64,000 bases of DNA, from positions 2,356,001 through 2,420,000 of the forward strand of contig NZ_CP019304.1 of NCBI RefSeq assembly GCF_001969265.1, in the 5' to 3' direction. Positions 1 to 7,397 of the stretch are shown piece by piece. This stretch comes from Arthrobacter sp. QXT-31 (GTDB lineage Bacteria; Actinomycetota; Actinomycetes; Actinomycetales; Micrococcaceae). Positions within the stretch are counted from its first letter, which is position 1. Each line of letters starts with the position of its first letter. Both the position numbers and the translations under genes were made by a program. The notes beneath the pieces were generated by a model. The model saw only the letters and a list, made by a program, of their open reading frames with translations, did not search any database and was not told the origin of the DNA.

Positions 1-1
1 G

Positions 2-238
2 AAGCGCCTGGATTCCGGGCTGCCGCAATCAGAATTCAATTCCGTGCTCCGTGACGCGGCCAGCGTCGATTCCGCAGAACCCGCCGGGGTCTACTTCGGA
101 ACCCGCGGAGGCTCGGTGTACGCCAGCGCCGATGAAGGTGAAACCTTTGCGGAGGTGGCGTCCCACCTGCCGGATGTGCTGTGTGTCCGCGCCGCCGTTG
201 TGGCGGGTGCCCCGGTAAAGGCGGGTGCTCCTGTATGA
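2..238 (+). CDS. C-terminal end of a BNR/sialidase-like repeat protein (partial)
   Basis: Only the last 78 residues are inside the window; the reading frame is open to the left edge. The visible part contains a typical BNR (Asp-box-like) stretch, 'VYASADEGETF', preceded by 'GVYFGTRGG'. This is the pattern of beta-propeller repeats in exo-alpha-sialidase-like or photosystem-stability-like proteins. The gene ends 24 bases before a MoaD/ThiS-like gene on the same strand, so the two are probably co-transcribed. Substrate and enzymatic activity cannot be judged from this fragment; many such propellers are not sialidases. Confidence 0.6.
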   Translation, partial: KRLDSGLPQSEFNSVLRDAASVDSAEPAGVYFGTRGGSVYASADEGETFAEVASHLPDVLCVRAAVVAGAPVKAGAPV

Positions 239-262
239 GGATGTCCTGCATGAGGATGTGCA

Positions 263-550
263 GTGGCTGAGATCAGCGTGGTCCTTCCCAGCGTCCTCCA
301 GCCGCTCGCCGGCGGGCAGTCCATACTGACTACACCCGCCGACGGGGCGGTGACTGTGGGCTGGTTGCTGGATTCCGTGACCGGGGATTACCCGGTGCTC
401 GCCAGGCGGCTGCGGGACGAAAGGGGTGCGCTCCGCCGCTACGTGAATATTTACGTGAACGGTGAGGAGGTCCGGCGTCTTCGCGGCCTGGAAACGGAAG
501 TTTCTGCCGGCCAGGAGGTGCTGATTATTCAGTCCGTGGCTGGCGGCTAG
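263..550 (+). CDS. MoaD/ThiS-family ubiquitin-like sulfur carrier protein
   Basis: The 95-residue product has the size and layout of a MoaD/ThiS beta-grasp protein and ends in the diagnostic Gly-Gly ('QSVAGG'). That terminus is where family members are adenylated and thiocarboxylated, or conjugated. 'YVNIYVNGEEVRRLRGLET' fits the middle strand and loop of MoaD proteins, and 'VLIIQSVAGG' is the last strand plus tail. The start is a GTG at 263, after a GAGGATGTGCA stretch. It follows the BNR-repeat gene closely. No moaE, thiG or E1-like gene is in the window, so its partner pathway (molybdopterin, thiazole, or another sulfur transfer) is unknown. Confidence 0.8.
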   Translation: MAEISVVLPSVLQPLAGGQSILTTPADGAVTVGWLLDSVTGDYPVLARRLRDERGALRRYVNIYVNGEEVRRLRGLETEVSAGQEVLIIQSVAGG

Positions 551-555
551 CTGAC

Positions 556-792
556 TCAGGCGACGCGCCAAACGCTGCATTCGTCCGTATTGATGGCCTT
601 GCGCATGCCAGTATGGCGATCCATGATCCACACGACGCCGATGCCCGGGGCGGTCTCCTGGACACTGCCGCGGCGGATGATGACGTCGTCGTAACTCGGG
701 CCTACCGACAGGCGGGCCTCGATCTCGTCGCCGCGGTGCAGCTGGTCCAGGGCACGGACCCGGGTGACATGGGGTTTGGCTTCCTTCAACAT
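556..792 (-). CDS. small conserved-looking hypothetical protein
   Basis: I do not recognise this 78-residue protein. The start is placed at the ATG at 792 because an AGGAGG ribosome site lies 8 bases upstream; a longer frame to 837 exists but has no such site. The product is soluble and beta-rich by eye, with 'RGDEIEARLSVG', 'DDVIIRRGSV' and 'GVVWIMDRHTGMRKAI', compatible with a small barrel. It is convergent with the MoaD-like gene, with only 5 bases between stop codons. The 184 bases between it and the next gene (793-976) show no obvious gene. Confidence 0.6.
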   Translation of the reverse strand: MLKEAKPHVTRVRALDQLHRGDEIEARLSVGPSYDDVIIRRGSVQETAPGIGVVWIMDRHTGMRKAINTDECSVWRVA

Positions 793-976
793 GGCGTGGC
801 CTCCTGAGCTGGAGCTGGTGCCTGCAATTGCCGGCACCTCCAGTGTGGCGGGGCAATGTTGCGCACGCGTTTCCTGCCCGTTAGCGCCCGGTTAGTTTCC
901 GGAGCCGCCGCGGTTTCCGCACGCTCTCGCCGCCCGCGGGGCCCGGTCGAAAGCTGGTCGAACGCCGGTTGGGGAG

Positions 977-1831
977 CTAGGAGGAGGCCTGCATCCTGTG
1001 GCGCATCTCGCCCACGCCGCGCATGTACGTTACGAGTTCATCGCCGGGGGCGAGGAAGCGCTGGGGCACGCGGCCCACTCCCACTCCGGGAGGCGTGCCG
1101 GTGAAGATGACATCTCCGGGGAACAGCTGCGTGACTTTGGAGAGGCGGGCGATGATCTCGGGAACCGGGAAGACCATGTCCGAGGTGTTGCCCTTCTGGA
1201 CCACTTCGCCGTTGATGGCACAGCCGAGTTCGATGCTGTCCGGGTCCTCGAACTCATCCGGGGTGACCAGGAGCGGGCCGGCCGGACCGAAACCGGGAAA
1301 GGACTTGGCAAGGCTGTACTGCGGCGCGGGCCCGGCTGACTGCATGGTCCGTTCGGACAGGTCCTGCCCGATGGTGATCCCGGCGACGTAGCTCCAGGCC
1401 CTTTCCGCAGGGATGCTTGCTCCGCCGCGGCCGATGACTGCCACCAGCTCGACCTCCCAGTCAACGGTGCCGGGCGGGAGGGTGACGGTGCCGTAGGGGC
1501 CGGCGAGGGAGCTGGAGAACTTGGTGAAAACGGTGAGGTCCTGGGGCACCGCAAGCGAGACTTCCGCGGCGTGGGCGGCATAGTTGAGCCCGATCGCGAA
1601 CACCTGCCGCGGCCGGGGTGCCGGGTTGCCGAAGTCTTTGAACGGGATGTCGGCCAATGGCTTTCCCGGCATGGTTTCGAACGGGCGCGCAAGCTCGAGA
1701 AGCTCATCCCAGCGTTCGTAGCAGTCCTGGATCGATGGACCAAAAACGCCACCTGTCACCTGCGGGAGATCGACGGCTTCGTTCTTCGGCGTGACGAGTG
1801 TCAGCCGGTTCGCGATGTTGGCCAGGCGCAC
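977..1831 (-). CDS. fumarylacetoacetate hydrolase (FAH) family protein
   Basis: This 284-residue protein has the FAH C-terminal fold. 'FAIGLNYAAHAAE' marks the fold entry, 'DWEVELVAVIG' supplies the Glu-x-Glu metal ligands, and 'GQDLSERTMQ' the following Asp. 'FTGTPPGVG' near the C terminus is another family signature. Family members hydrolyse, decarboxylate or isomerise beta-diketo or enol acids with Mg2+ (for example HpcE-type 2-hydroxyhepta-2,4-diene-1,7-dioate isomerases). GTG is the start, with AAGGA 8 bases upstream. It is the last gene of the eight-gene minus-strand operon, after a hydratase of the same superfamily, so a role late in a ring-cleavage pathway is likely. Confidence 0.85.
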   Translation of the reverse strand: MRLANIANRLTLVTPKNEAVDLPQVTGGVFGPSIQDCYERWDELLELARPFETMPGKPLADIPFKDFGNPAPRPRQVFAIGLNYAAHAAEVSLAVPQDLTVFTKFSSSLAGPYGTVTLPPGTVDWEVELVAVIGRGGASIPAERAWSYVAGITIGQDLSERTMQSAGPAPQYSLAKSFPGFGPAGPLLVTPDEFEDPDSIELGCAINGEVVQKGNTSDMVFPVPEIIARLSKVTQLFPGDVIFTGTPPGVGVGRVPQRFLAPGDELVTYMRGVGEMRHRMQASS

Positions 1832-1874
1832 GGGTTGGTCCTTCGGATGAACTGCTTGGTTGGGTCAGTCTGTG

Positions 1875-1939
1875 CCGGTGTGCCCCGGCCCGGCCTGTTC
1901 GTGGACGCTCTGTTTATGAACGTGGGCCGGGCACACCGG
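1875..1939 (-). terminator. GC-rich hairpin between two FAH-fold genes
   Basis: CCGGTGTGCCC at 1875-1885 pairs perfectly with GGGCACACCGG at 1929-1939, and GGCCC (1887-1891) with GGGCC (1924-1928) across one bulged base. It lies in the 138-base gap between the hydratase and the last FAH gene. There is no T-run, so partial termination or an mRNA-processing or stability role is as likely as a full terminator. Confidence 0.45.
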
Positions 1940-1969
1940 TCTGGTTGTTGGCCCGGAGGCCATCCTTCG

Positions 1970-2755
1970 CTAGCGCGCTACGTCGAATTCCACGGTGCCC
2001 CAGCCCTCGAACGTGCCGGACCAGCGGCCGGCTTCCCGCATGGGGACGGCCTGCAGGCAACTGCCGGGCAGGATGACCTGTCCGGGTTCGAACTCGACGT
2101 CGTAGTCCGCGAGGCGGTTGACGAGCCAGGCCAGGGCGGCGATCGGGTTGCCGAGGATGTTGCCGGTGGTGCCGGAAATAACTTCCCGGTCGTTGAACCG
2201 CAGGACGCCGCGGGTGTCCCGGAGGTTCAGGTCGGTGAGGCGCCGGGGGGTCCCGCCGAGGAGGATCGCGCCGGTGGAGCCGTTGTCTGCCAGTGTGTCC
2301 GGAAGCCCGATGGCCCAGTTCTTGACCCGGGAGTCGATGATTTCGATGGCCGGCAGCGCGTAGTCGATGGCATTGATGACATCGGCGATGGTGGTGTTCC
2401 GTCCGCCGAGGTGCCCCTTCAGGACGAACGCGGGCTCGAGTTCCACGAAGGGCTCGATGAACGTGCTCAGCTTCAGGGTGGTGCCTTCGTACGCGAAGCT
2501 GCTGGCCAGCAGGTGCCCGTAGTCCGGCTGGTCGAGGCCAAAGGCGTCCTGCATGACCTTGGCGATGTTGCCGAGTTTGTAGCCCACCAGACGGTCACCG
2601 TTTTCGACGGCGCGGCGGACGTTGATCTTCTGCACCTCGAACGCGGCATCGGCATCGAGGGACGGCCAGGTTTCGGTGGGGGCGTCGATCGGCTGGCCCT
2701 GAAGCCGGGCGGCGCGGAGGGTGCCCGCGATGTCTTCGAGCGCGATGGTGGTCAT
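1970..2755 (-). CDS. 2-keto-4-pentenoate hydratase-like protein (MhpD/HpcG type)
   Basis: This 261-residue protein has the size and motifs of 2-oxopent-4-enoate / 2-oxohept-3-ene-1,7-dioate hydratases. 'DRLVGYKLGN' is the conserved N-terminal block, 'EPFVELEPAFVLKG' holds the acidic metal ligands, and 'ALPAIEIIDSR' is the family's central signature. These enzymes add water to 2-hydroxy-dienoates made by meta-cleavage of aromatic rings. The window shows no extradiol dioxygenase in this operon, so the dienoate-like substrate may come from ring opening by the flavin monooxygenase. It starts with ATG at 2755, 96 bases after the aldehyde dehydrogenase gene. Confidence 0.85.
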   Translation of the reverse strand: MTTIALEDIAGTLRAARLQGQPIDAPTETWPSLDADAAFEVQKINVRRAVENGDRLVGYKLGNIAKVMQDAFGLDQPDYGHLLASSFAYEGTTLKLSTFIEPFVELEPAFVLKGHLGGRNTTIADVINAIDYALPAIEIIDSRVKNWAIGLPDTLADNGSTGAILLGGTPRRLTDLNLRDTRGVLRFNDREVISGTTGNILGNPIAALAWLVNRLADYDVEFEPGQVILPGSCLQAVPMREAGRWSGTFEGWGTVEFDVAR

Positions 2756-2792
2756 GCGGGGAGTCCTTAGGTCTTGCCAGGCGCGGGTGGGT

Positions 2793-2841
2793 TTCCGGCC
2801 CCGGACGATGTCTGTTGCGGGGAGCCTGTCCGGGGCCGGAA
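2793..2841 (-). terminator. perfect 14-bp hairpin between ALDH and hydratase genes
   Basis: TTCCGGCCCCGGAC (2793-2806) and GTCCGGGGCCGGAA (2828-2841) are exact reverse complements separated by 21 bases. The site fills the intercistronic gap downstream of the aldehyde dehydrogenase stop. It lacks a U-tract; partial termination or transcript stabilisation inside the operon is inferred. Confidence 0.45.
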
Positions 2842-2851
2842 GTTTGGAATC

Positions 2852-4435
2852 TTAGGAGGCGTGCTCGGGCTTGCCGTCGATCAGGCGGTTGACCTGCCAG
2901 GGGTTGGCGTCCTGCAGGGGTGCCGGACGGAGCTGGTCGGGGAAGTTCTGGTAGGCGACCGGGCGCAGGAAGCGGTCAATCGCGAGCGATCCGACCGAGG
3001 TGGTCTTGGCATCCGAGGTGGCCGGGAACGGGCCGCCGTGGACCACGGCGTGGCCGACCTCCACGCCGGTGGGCCAGCCGTTGACGATGATGCGGCCAAC
3101 CTTGCGCTCCAGCGCCGGGATGAGCGGCGCCGCGGCGGCGTAGTCGTCCCCGGTGATGTGCAGGGATGCGGTGAGCTGTCCCTCCAGCTTGCCGGTGACT
3201 GCAACCAGTTCCTCAATGCCCTTGTAGCGGACCACCAGGGAGGCGGCGCCGAAGATTTCCTCATGCAGGACGGGGTTGTTGATGAAGACGTCGAGTTCGG
3301 CACTGAAGACAGCCGGTGCCGGCGAGTTCTCGCCCGGTCCCTTCGTGCCCCGGCCGAGGAGTTCGACGTCGGCGGCTGCTTCGAGCGCGTCGTGGCCGTG
3401 CTGCCAGGCCGAGGCGATGCCGCCGCTGAGCATGGTCTGGCCGGACAGTTCGGTGATGGCGTCGGTGATGGCGGCGGTGAAGCGGTTCCCCGCGTCGCCT
3501 TCCGGGACGAAGACCAGGCCTGGTGAGGTGCAGAGCTGTCCGGAGCTGCCGGTCACCGAGGCAACGTACTGCTTGGCGAGGGTCGCCACGTCGCCCTCCA
3601 GCGCGCCGGGGAAGACGTACACCGGGTTGATCGAGGACATTTCGGCGTAGACCGGAATCGGCTCGGGGCGTGCGGCGGCGGTGCGCATGAGGGCGGTTCC
3701 GCCGGCCCGGGAGCCGGTGAAGCCGACGGCCTTGATGGCGGGGTCGGCCACAAGGGCCTGGCCGATGCTGGCGCCGGAGCCGTAAACGAGGGAGAAGACA
3801 CCCGGGTGCAGGCCAAGATCAGCAACCGCCTTGGTGATGGCCTGTCCGACGAGCTCGGCGGCGCCGGGGTGGGCGTTGTGTGCCTTGACGATCACAGGGC
3901 AGCCGGCAGCGAAAGCCGAGGCCGTGTCACCGCCGGCGACCGAGAACGCGAGCGGGAAGTTGCTGGCGCCGAACACGGCCACGGGTCCCAGGGGAATCTG
4001 CCGCTGGCGGATGTCGGCCCGGGGCAGGGGAGTGCGCTCGGGCAGCGCGGGGTCGATGCGGACGCCGCGGAAGTCGCCGTGGCGGACGACGTCGGCGAAG
4101 AGCCGCAGTTGGCCGGTGGTCCGGGCGCGTTCGCCGCGCAGCCGGTCCAGGCCGAGCCCGGTCTCGATCGAGGTCCGTTCGATCAGCTCATCACCGATGG
4201 CCTCGATGTTTTCGGCGATCGCTTCGAGGAACCGGGCATGCTGCTCCGGCTCGAGGGCGCTGAAGGAGTCGAAAGCGTCGGCGGCCGCGTCGGTGGCCGC
4301 TTTGAGCTGCTGTTCACTGATCAGGGTGTAGGCGGGTTCGAGCTGTTCATTGGTGGCCGGGTTGATGCCATGGGCCGTGCCGCTGGTGCCGGGGGTGGTT
4401 TCCCCGGCGATGAGGGAATGTCCTGCAAGTGTCAT
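2852..4435 (-). CDS. aldehyde dehydrogenase (NADP+), alpha-ketoglutaric-semialdehyde dehydrogenase-like
   Basis: This 527-residue ALDH has all catalytic features: Asn159 in 'FGASNFPLAF', Lys184 in 'VIVKAHNAHP', Glu265 in 'AEMSSINP' and the nucleophile Cys302 in 'SSGQLCTSPG'. The 'PHP'-type long form and 'GQLCTSPG' signature are those of the 2,5-dioxovalerate (alpha-ketoglutaric semialdehyde) dehydrogenase subgroup, which normally oxidises a dicarboxylic semialdehyde. An AGGAGG site precedes the ATG at 4435. In this operon it probably oxidises an aldehyde made by the amine oxidase or after ring opening; the true substrate is unknown. Confidence 0.88.
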   Translation of the reverse strand: MTLAGHSLIAGETTPGTSGTAHGINPATNEQLEPAYTLISEQQLKAATDAAADAFDSFSALEPEQHARFLEAIAENIEAIGDELIERTSIETGLGLDRLRGERARTTGQLRLFADVVRHGDFRGVRIDPALPERTPLPRADIRQRQIPLGPVAVFGASNFPLAFSVAGGDTASAFAAGCPVIVKAHNAHPGAAELVGQAITKAVADLGLHPGVFSLVYGSGASIGQALVADPAIKAVGFTGSRAGGTALMRTAAARPEPIPVYAEMSSINPVYVFPGALEGDVATLAKQYVASVTGSSGQLCTSPGLVFVPEGDAGNRFTAAITDAITELSGQTMLSGGIASAWQHGHDALEAAADVELLGRGTKGPGENSPAPAVFSAELDVFINNPVLHEEIFGAASLVVRYKGIEELVAVTGKLEGQLTASLHITGDDYAAAAPLIPALERKVGRIIVNGWPTGVEVGHAVVHGGPFPATSDAKTTSVGSLAIDRFLRPVAYQNFPDQLRPAPLQDANPWQVNRLIDGKPEHAS

Positions 4436-4498
4436 TGGTGGCGCCTCCTGGGGCGGTCTAAGTCAGTAGAGGTGGCGTTTATGGAAGGAGCGGCAAGC

Positions 4499-4915
4499 CT
4501 AGGCGTTGCCGGCTCCCAGGTGCCAGATGCCGAGGGCGGAAAGCAGTTCGCGCGGGTCCCAGACCACCCATTCCTCGGCGAGCTTGTCGCCGTCGAATTT
4601 CAGGAAGGATGCGCCGGTCACGGCGATGCTGCGCCCCGTGGCGGGGACGTCCATGAATTCGCCGGTGTGGGTGCCGGTGGTCTGCCAGTGCACGGCCACC
4701 TTGGGGCCGTCCTCGATGATTTCCAGGATTTCGGTGCGGGAATCGGGGAAGGCGGTGTGCATCGCCTCGATGGTCTTCCTAAGGGCGGCGTAGTCCTCAC
4801 TGCCGGACTTGGACCGGCGGACGTAACCGGGTGCGAGGAGCTGCTCGAACGCCGTGAAGTCCCCGTTTCCCCAGGCGCCGTTCCAGGCCTTGAGGATGGT
4901 GTCGCGGCGGCTCAT
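4499..4915 (-). CDS. SnoaL-like / NTF2-fold protein (ester-cyclase family)
   Basis: The 138-residue product has the one-domain alpha+beta cone layout of the SnoaL/NTF2 family: an N-terminal helix with 'AWNGAWGNGDFTAFEQLLAP', then 'MHTAFPDSRTEILEII', 'VAVHWQTTGTHTGEF' and 'WVVWDPRELLSALGI'. Members are polyketide cyclases, isomerases or non-catalytic binding proteins. Its start codon overlaps the stop of the flavin reductase upstream (ATGA at 4912-4915), which implies translational coupling. A role on a small hydrophobic intermediate of the operon's pathway is inferred; I cannot tell which reaction. Confidence 0.75.
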   Translation of the reverse strand: MSRRDTILKAWNGAWGNGDFTAFEQLLAPGYVRRSKSGSEDYAALRKTIEAMHTAFPDSRTEILEIIEDGPKVAVHWQTTGTHTGEFMDVPATGRSIAVTGASFLKFDGDKLAEEWVVWDPRELLSALGIWHLGAGNA

Positions 4916-5493
4916 GATGCGCTCCTTGCGGGTTCGTTTTCCGGTGCCGCAGGGGCGGCGGGGACGGGGGCTGGGATTTCGATGGGCAGGTACTGGCCGA
5001 ACTTGCCGCCCCGGAACAGCAGGGCGTCGCCGGTTCCTTCGCTCATGTTGGTCACGGAGCCGACCACCATGTAGTGGTCGCCGACGACGACCTCGGCGGT
5101 CACGACGCAGTCGATGTAGGCGGTGGCGCCGTCCAGGTGCGGGGTACCGAGGGGGCCGGGGGCGCAGGGCAGGCCCTCGAACTTCTCGGGTCCCTTCCGG
5201 GACAGCGACCGGCAGATGCTGATCTGGTCGTCGGAGAGGATGTTGGCGGTGAACTTCTGCAGCTTGCGCAGTTTCGGCCAGCTGGAGGAGGACTTGTCCA
5301 CGCAGAACATCACCAGCGGCGGCTCCAGTGACAGGGACTGGAAGGTGCCGACGACGAGGCCGAGCTTCTCGTCGTCGTCGTTGACGCCGGTGATGGCGGT
5401 GACGCCGGTGGGCAGCTTGCCCAGGATCTGGCGGTAAAGCGCGGGGGTGATGTCGCTGTCCGGAGTTTTCTCGGCGGAGGGGGTGATATCCAT
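4912..5493 (-). CDS. flavin reductase-like protein (first of two)
   Basis: A 193-residue FMN-binding split-barrel flavin reductase (HpaC-like). 'ILGKLPTGVTAIT', 'VVGTFQSLSLEPPLVMFCV' and 'SSSSWPKLR' are the flavin-binding blocks of the family, and 'GDHYMVVGSV' is the late conserved strand. It should supply reduced flavin to the LLM monooxygenase at the head of the operon. The C-terminal tail is Ala/Pro-rich. AAGGAAG precedes the ATG. It is 43 bases after a second, clearly related flavin reductase, so the operon carries two reductase genes. Confidence 0.87.
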   Translation of the reverse strand: MDITPSAEKTPDSDITPALYRQILGKLPTGVTAITGVNDDDEKLGLVVGTFQSLSLEPPLVMFCVDKSSSSWPKLRKLQKFTANILSDDQISICRSLSRKGPEKFEGLPCAPGPLGTPHLDGATAYIDCVVTAEVVVGDHYMVVGSVTNMSEGTGDALLFRGGKFGQYLPIEIPAPVPAAPAAPENEPARSAS

Positions 5494-5536
5494 ATCAGTC
5501 TTCCTTGATCAGATGGATTGGATCAGGTGGTTCTGT

Positions 5537-6052
5537 TCAGGCGGTTTCGCGGAAGCTGCCGAAGCGTCCGCCGTGGAAGATGAGCGGGGCCGAAGCCCCC
5601 TCAGCGGGTGTCATGGCCAGCACGCTGGCGATGACGACGACGTGGTCCCCGGCCGTGAACTGCTGTTCAACCCGGCAGTCGAACCAGGCAAGGGAACCGT
5701 GAAGGTGAGGGGTGCCCCACGCGGATTCGGACCAGGCAACATTGCTGAGCTTGTCCTCGCCCTTGGCGGAGAGCGCGCGGCACACCTGCTGCTGGTCCTC
5801 GGCGAGGAGGCTGACGCTGAAGGTGCCGGCCTCGGCGATCTTTGGCCAGCTCGTGGAGGAGCGCATCACGCTGAAAGTCACGAGCGCCGGCTCCATGGAC
5901 AGCGAGGCGAACGTTCCCACGATCATGCCGTTCTGGGCCCCGGTGACAGGATCCGTGGAGCAGATCGCGGCAACGCCGGTGGGCAGGTGCCGCATGACGG
6001 CACGGTAGGTGTCGGAATCGATCCGGCGGGTTTCCAGTACGGGGGCGCTCAT
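5537..6052 (-). CDS. flavin reductase-like protein (second of two)
   Basis: A 171-residue split-barrel flavin reductase. It shares the blocks 'MRHLPTGVAAIC', 'IVGTFASLSMEPALVTFSV' and 'SSTSWPKIA' with its neighbour, and the layout is collinear, so the two probably arose by duplication. 'GDHVVVIASV' and 'PLIFHGGRFG' close the fold. A much longer open frame continues upstream but is the shadow of the amine oxidase. The true start is the ATG at 6052, whose ATGA overlaps the amine oxidase stop (6049-6052). The likely role is FMNH2 supply, or a non-catalytic partner if one copy has diverged. Confidence 0.87.
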   Translation of the reverse strand: MSAPVLETRRIDSDTYRAVMRHLPTGVAAICSTDPVTGAQNGMIVGTFASLSMEPALVTFSVMRSSTSWPKIAEAGTFSVSLLAEDQQQVCRALSAKGEDKLSNVAWSESAWGTPHLHGSLAWFDCRVEQQFTAGDHVVVIASVLAMTPAEGASAPLIFHGGRFGSFRETA

Positions 6053-7365
6053 GCCTTTTCCTCCGGTCCTGCGGCTTTGAGTTCTGCGTGGATGTTGCGG
6101 CCGGTGCGGAGGCCGGATTCGATGGCGCCGTCGAAGAAGCCGGCCCAGATGTTCGCGGTGTCGCTGCTGGCGAAGTGCAGTGCGCCTTCGGACGCCTGCT
6201 GTGCGGCGTGGTACTTGGTGAGCTGGCCGGGGCGCTGGATCTGCCAGGTTTCCTCGGCGTAGGGGTCTTCGCCCCACTTGTGGCCGGTGACTTCGAGGAC
6301 TTCGAGGTCGTCGCGCCAGACTTTGATGGCTTCCTGGACCTGGACGGGGTCGGTGACGTCGATGCGGTTCGCGTCGGCGCCGAAGCCGACCAGCACGGCG
6401 TCCGTCTCGCTGACGAATTCGGTGCGGATCACGGAGAGCGGCTTGTCCTGCGCGGAGTAGGCGAAGAACGGCTTGATGGGGCCCTTGACCCGGATCCAGG
6501 CTTTGACGCCCTGGGACGCGGTTCTTTCCCGGCTGGGGGCGAGCTTGCCCTCGGACAGGGCGGGCTGGACATCGAGCTTGTGCAGGATGTTCTGGGACAG
6601 GGTGATGACCACCTTCTTGGCCTGGATTTCCTGGCCGTCGCCGTAGGCGATGGTGGCGCCGTCGGCGTTGTGGCGGACGGCCGTGACGGGGGCGTTCAGG
6701 CGGATGTCGGCGGTGCTGTCCTCGGCGATGGCGTTGACGAGGCCGTCGTTGCCGTCCTTGAGGCGGTAGATCGCGGAGGCCTCGTGCATGAGGTGCCAGT
6801 GTCCGGAGGAGCCGGCGGTCCAGCGCAGGGCGTTGACGTAGGCGCACTGGTTCAGGGGGGCGTTGAAGTGGCCCACCCAGGCGGCCTCGTTCGCGTTCCG
6901 CTCGTCCTCGGAGAGGTCGAGCTTGTCCAGGATTTCCTGCAGGTTGTACTGGTCCACCTCGGCCAGGTTCTCCACGGTCAGCGGTGCGTCCGGGCGGGGC
7001 AGCCACTTCACGGTGTCTTCCAGCAGCCGGGTCATGCCCGGGTCGATCAGCTTCATGAAGTCGTCCAGGTTGCCGCGGCGGACTTCGTTGCCGGCCAGCC
7101 AGTAGGTTTCTTCCGAGCGGGGGCCGCGGGAGACCTCCAGGCCGTAGCGGGTGACCTCGGCCCAGACGTGGGGCTGGGTCCAGTGCAGCCAGTTGCCGCC
7201 GAGTTCCAGGTTCTGGCCGAGCCGGCGTTCGGTGTAGACGCGGCCGCCGAGGCGGTTCTGGGCTTCGAGGACTACCACTTTGTGGCCGCGGTTGCTGAGC
7301 TCGCGGGCGGTGGTCAGGCCGGCCAGGCCGGCACCGATGACGACGACGTCAGTCTGTTCAGTCAT
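6049..7365 (-). CDS. flavin-containing amine oxidase (monoamine/putrescine oxidase type)
   Basis: This 438-residue FAD enzyme starts with the dinucleotide-binding motif 'VVVIGAGLAGLTTARELS', then 'VVVLEAQNRLGGRVYT' (ADP-ribose end and the GGR motif). 'ELGGNWLHW' and the C-terminal 'ALHFASSDTANIWAGFFDGA' complete the FAD site of the monoamine oxidase family. Such enzymes oxidise a primary or secondary amine to an imine/aldehyde with release of H2O2. With the aldehyde dehydrogenase in the same operon, an amine-to-acid conversion is likely; whether it acts before or after the LLM monooxygenase is unknown. It starts at an ATG with AGGA upstream. Confidence 0.87.
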   Translation of the reverse strand: MTEQTDVVVIGAGLAGLTTARELSNRGHKVVVLEAQNRLGGRVYTERRLGQNLELGGNWLHWTQPHVWAEVTRYGLEVSRGPRSEETYWLAGNEVRRGNLDDFMKLIDPGMTRLLEDTVKWLPRPDAPLTVENLAEVDQYNLQEILDKLDLSEDERNANEAAWVGHFNAPLNQCAYVNALRWTAGSSGHWHLMHEASAIYRLKDGNDGLVNAIAEDSTADIRLNAPVTAVRHNADGATIAYGDGQEIQAKKVVITLSQNILHKLDVQPALSEGKLAPSRERTASQGVKAWIRVKGPIKPFFAYSAQDKPLSVIRTEFVSETDAVLVGFGADANRIDVTDPVQVQEAIKVWRDDLEVLEVTGHKWGEDPYAEETWQIQRPGQLTKYHAAQQASEGALHFASSDTANIWAGFFDGAIESGLRTGRNIHAELKAAGPEEKA

Positions 7366-7397
7366 TGAAGGATCCTTCGTAGTTTGTGTCGTGATGC

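Noticed and set aside
1898..1922. GTTCG...TGAAC half-sites in the gap between the FAH-fold genes
   Set aside because: The two half-sites are 20 bp apart with no middle half-site and lie in the loop of a hairpin inside the operon; no promoter is visible, so it is probably chance.
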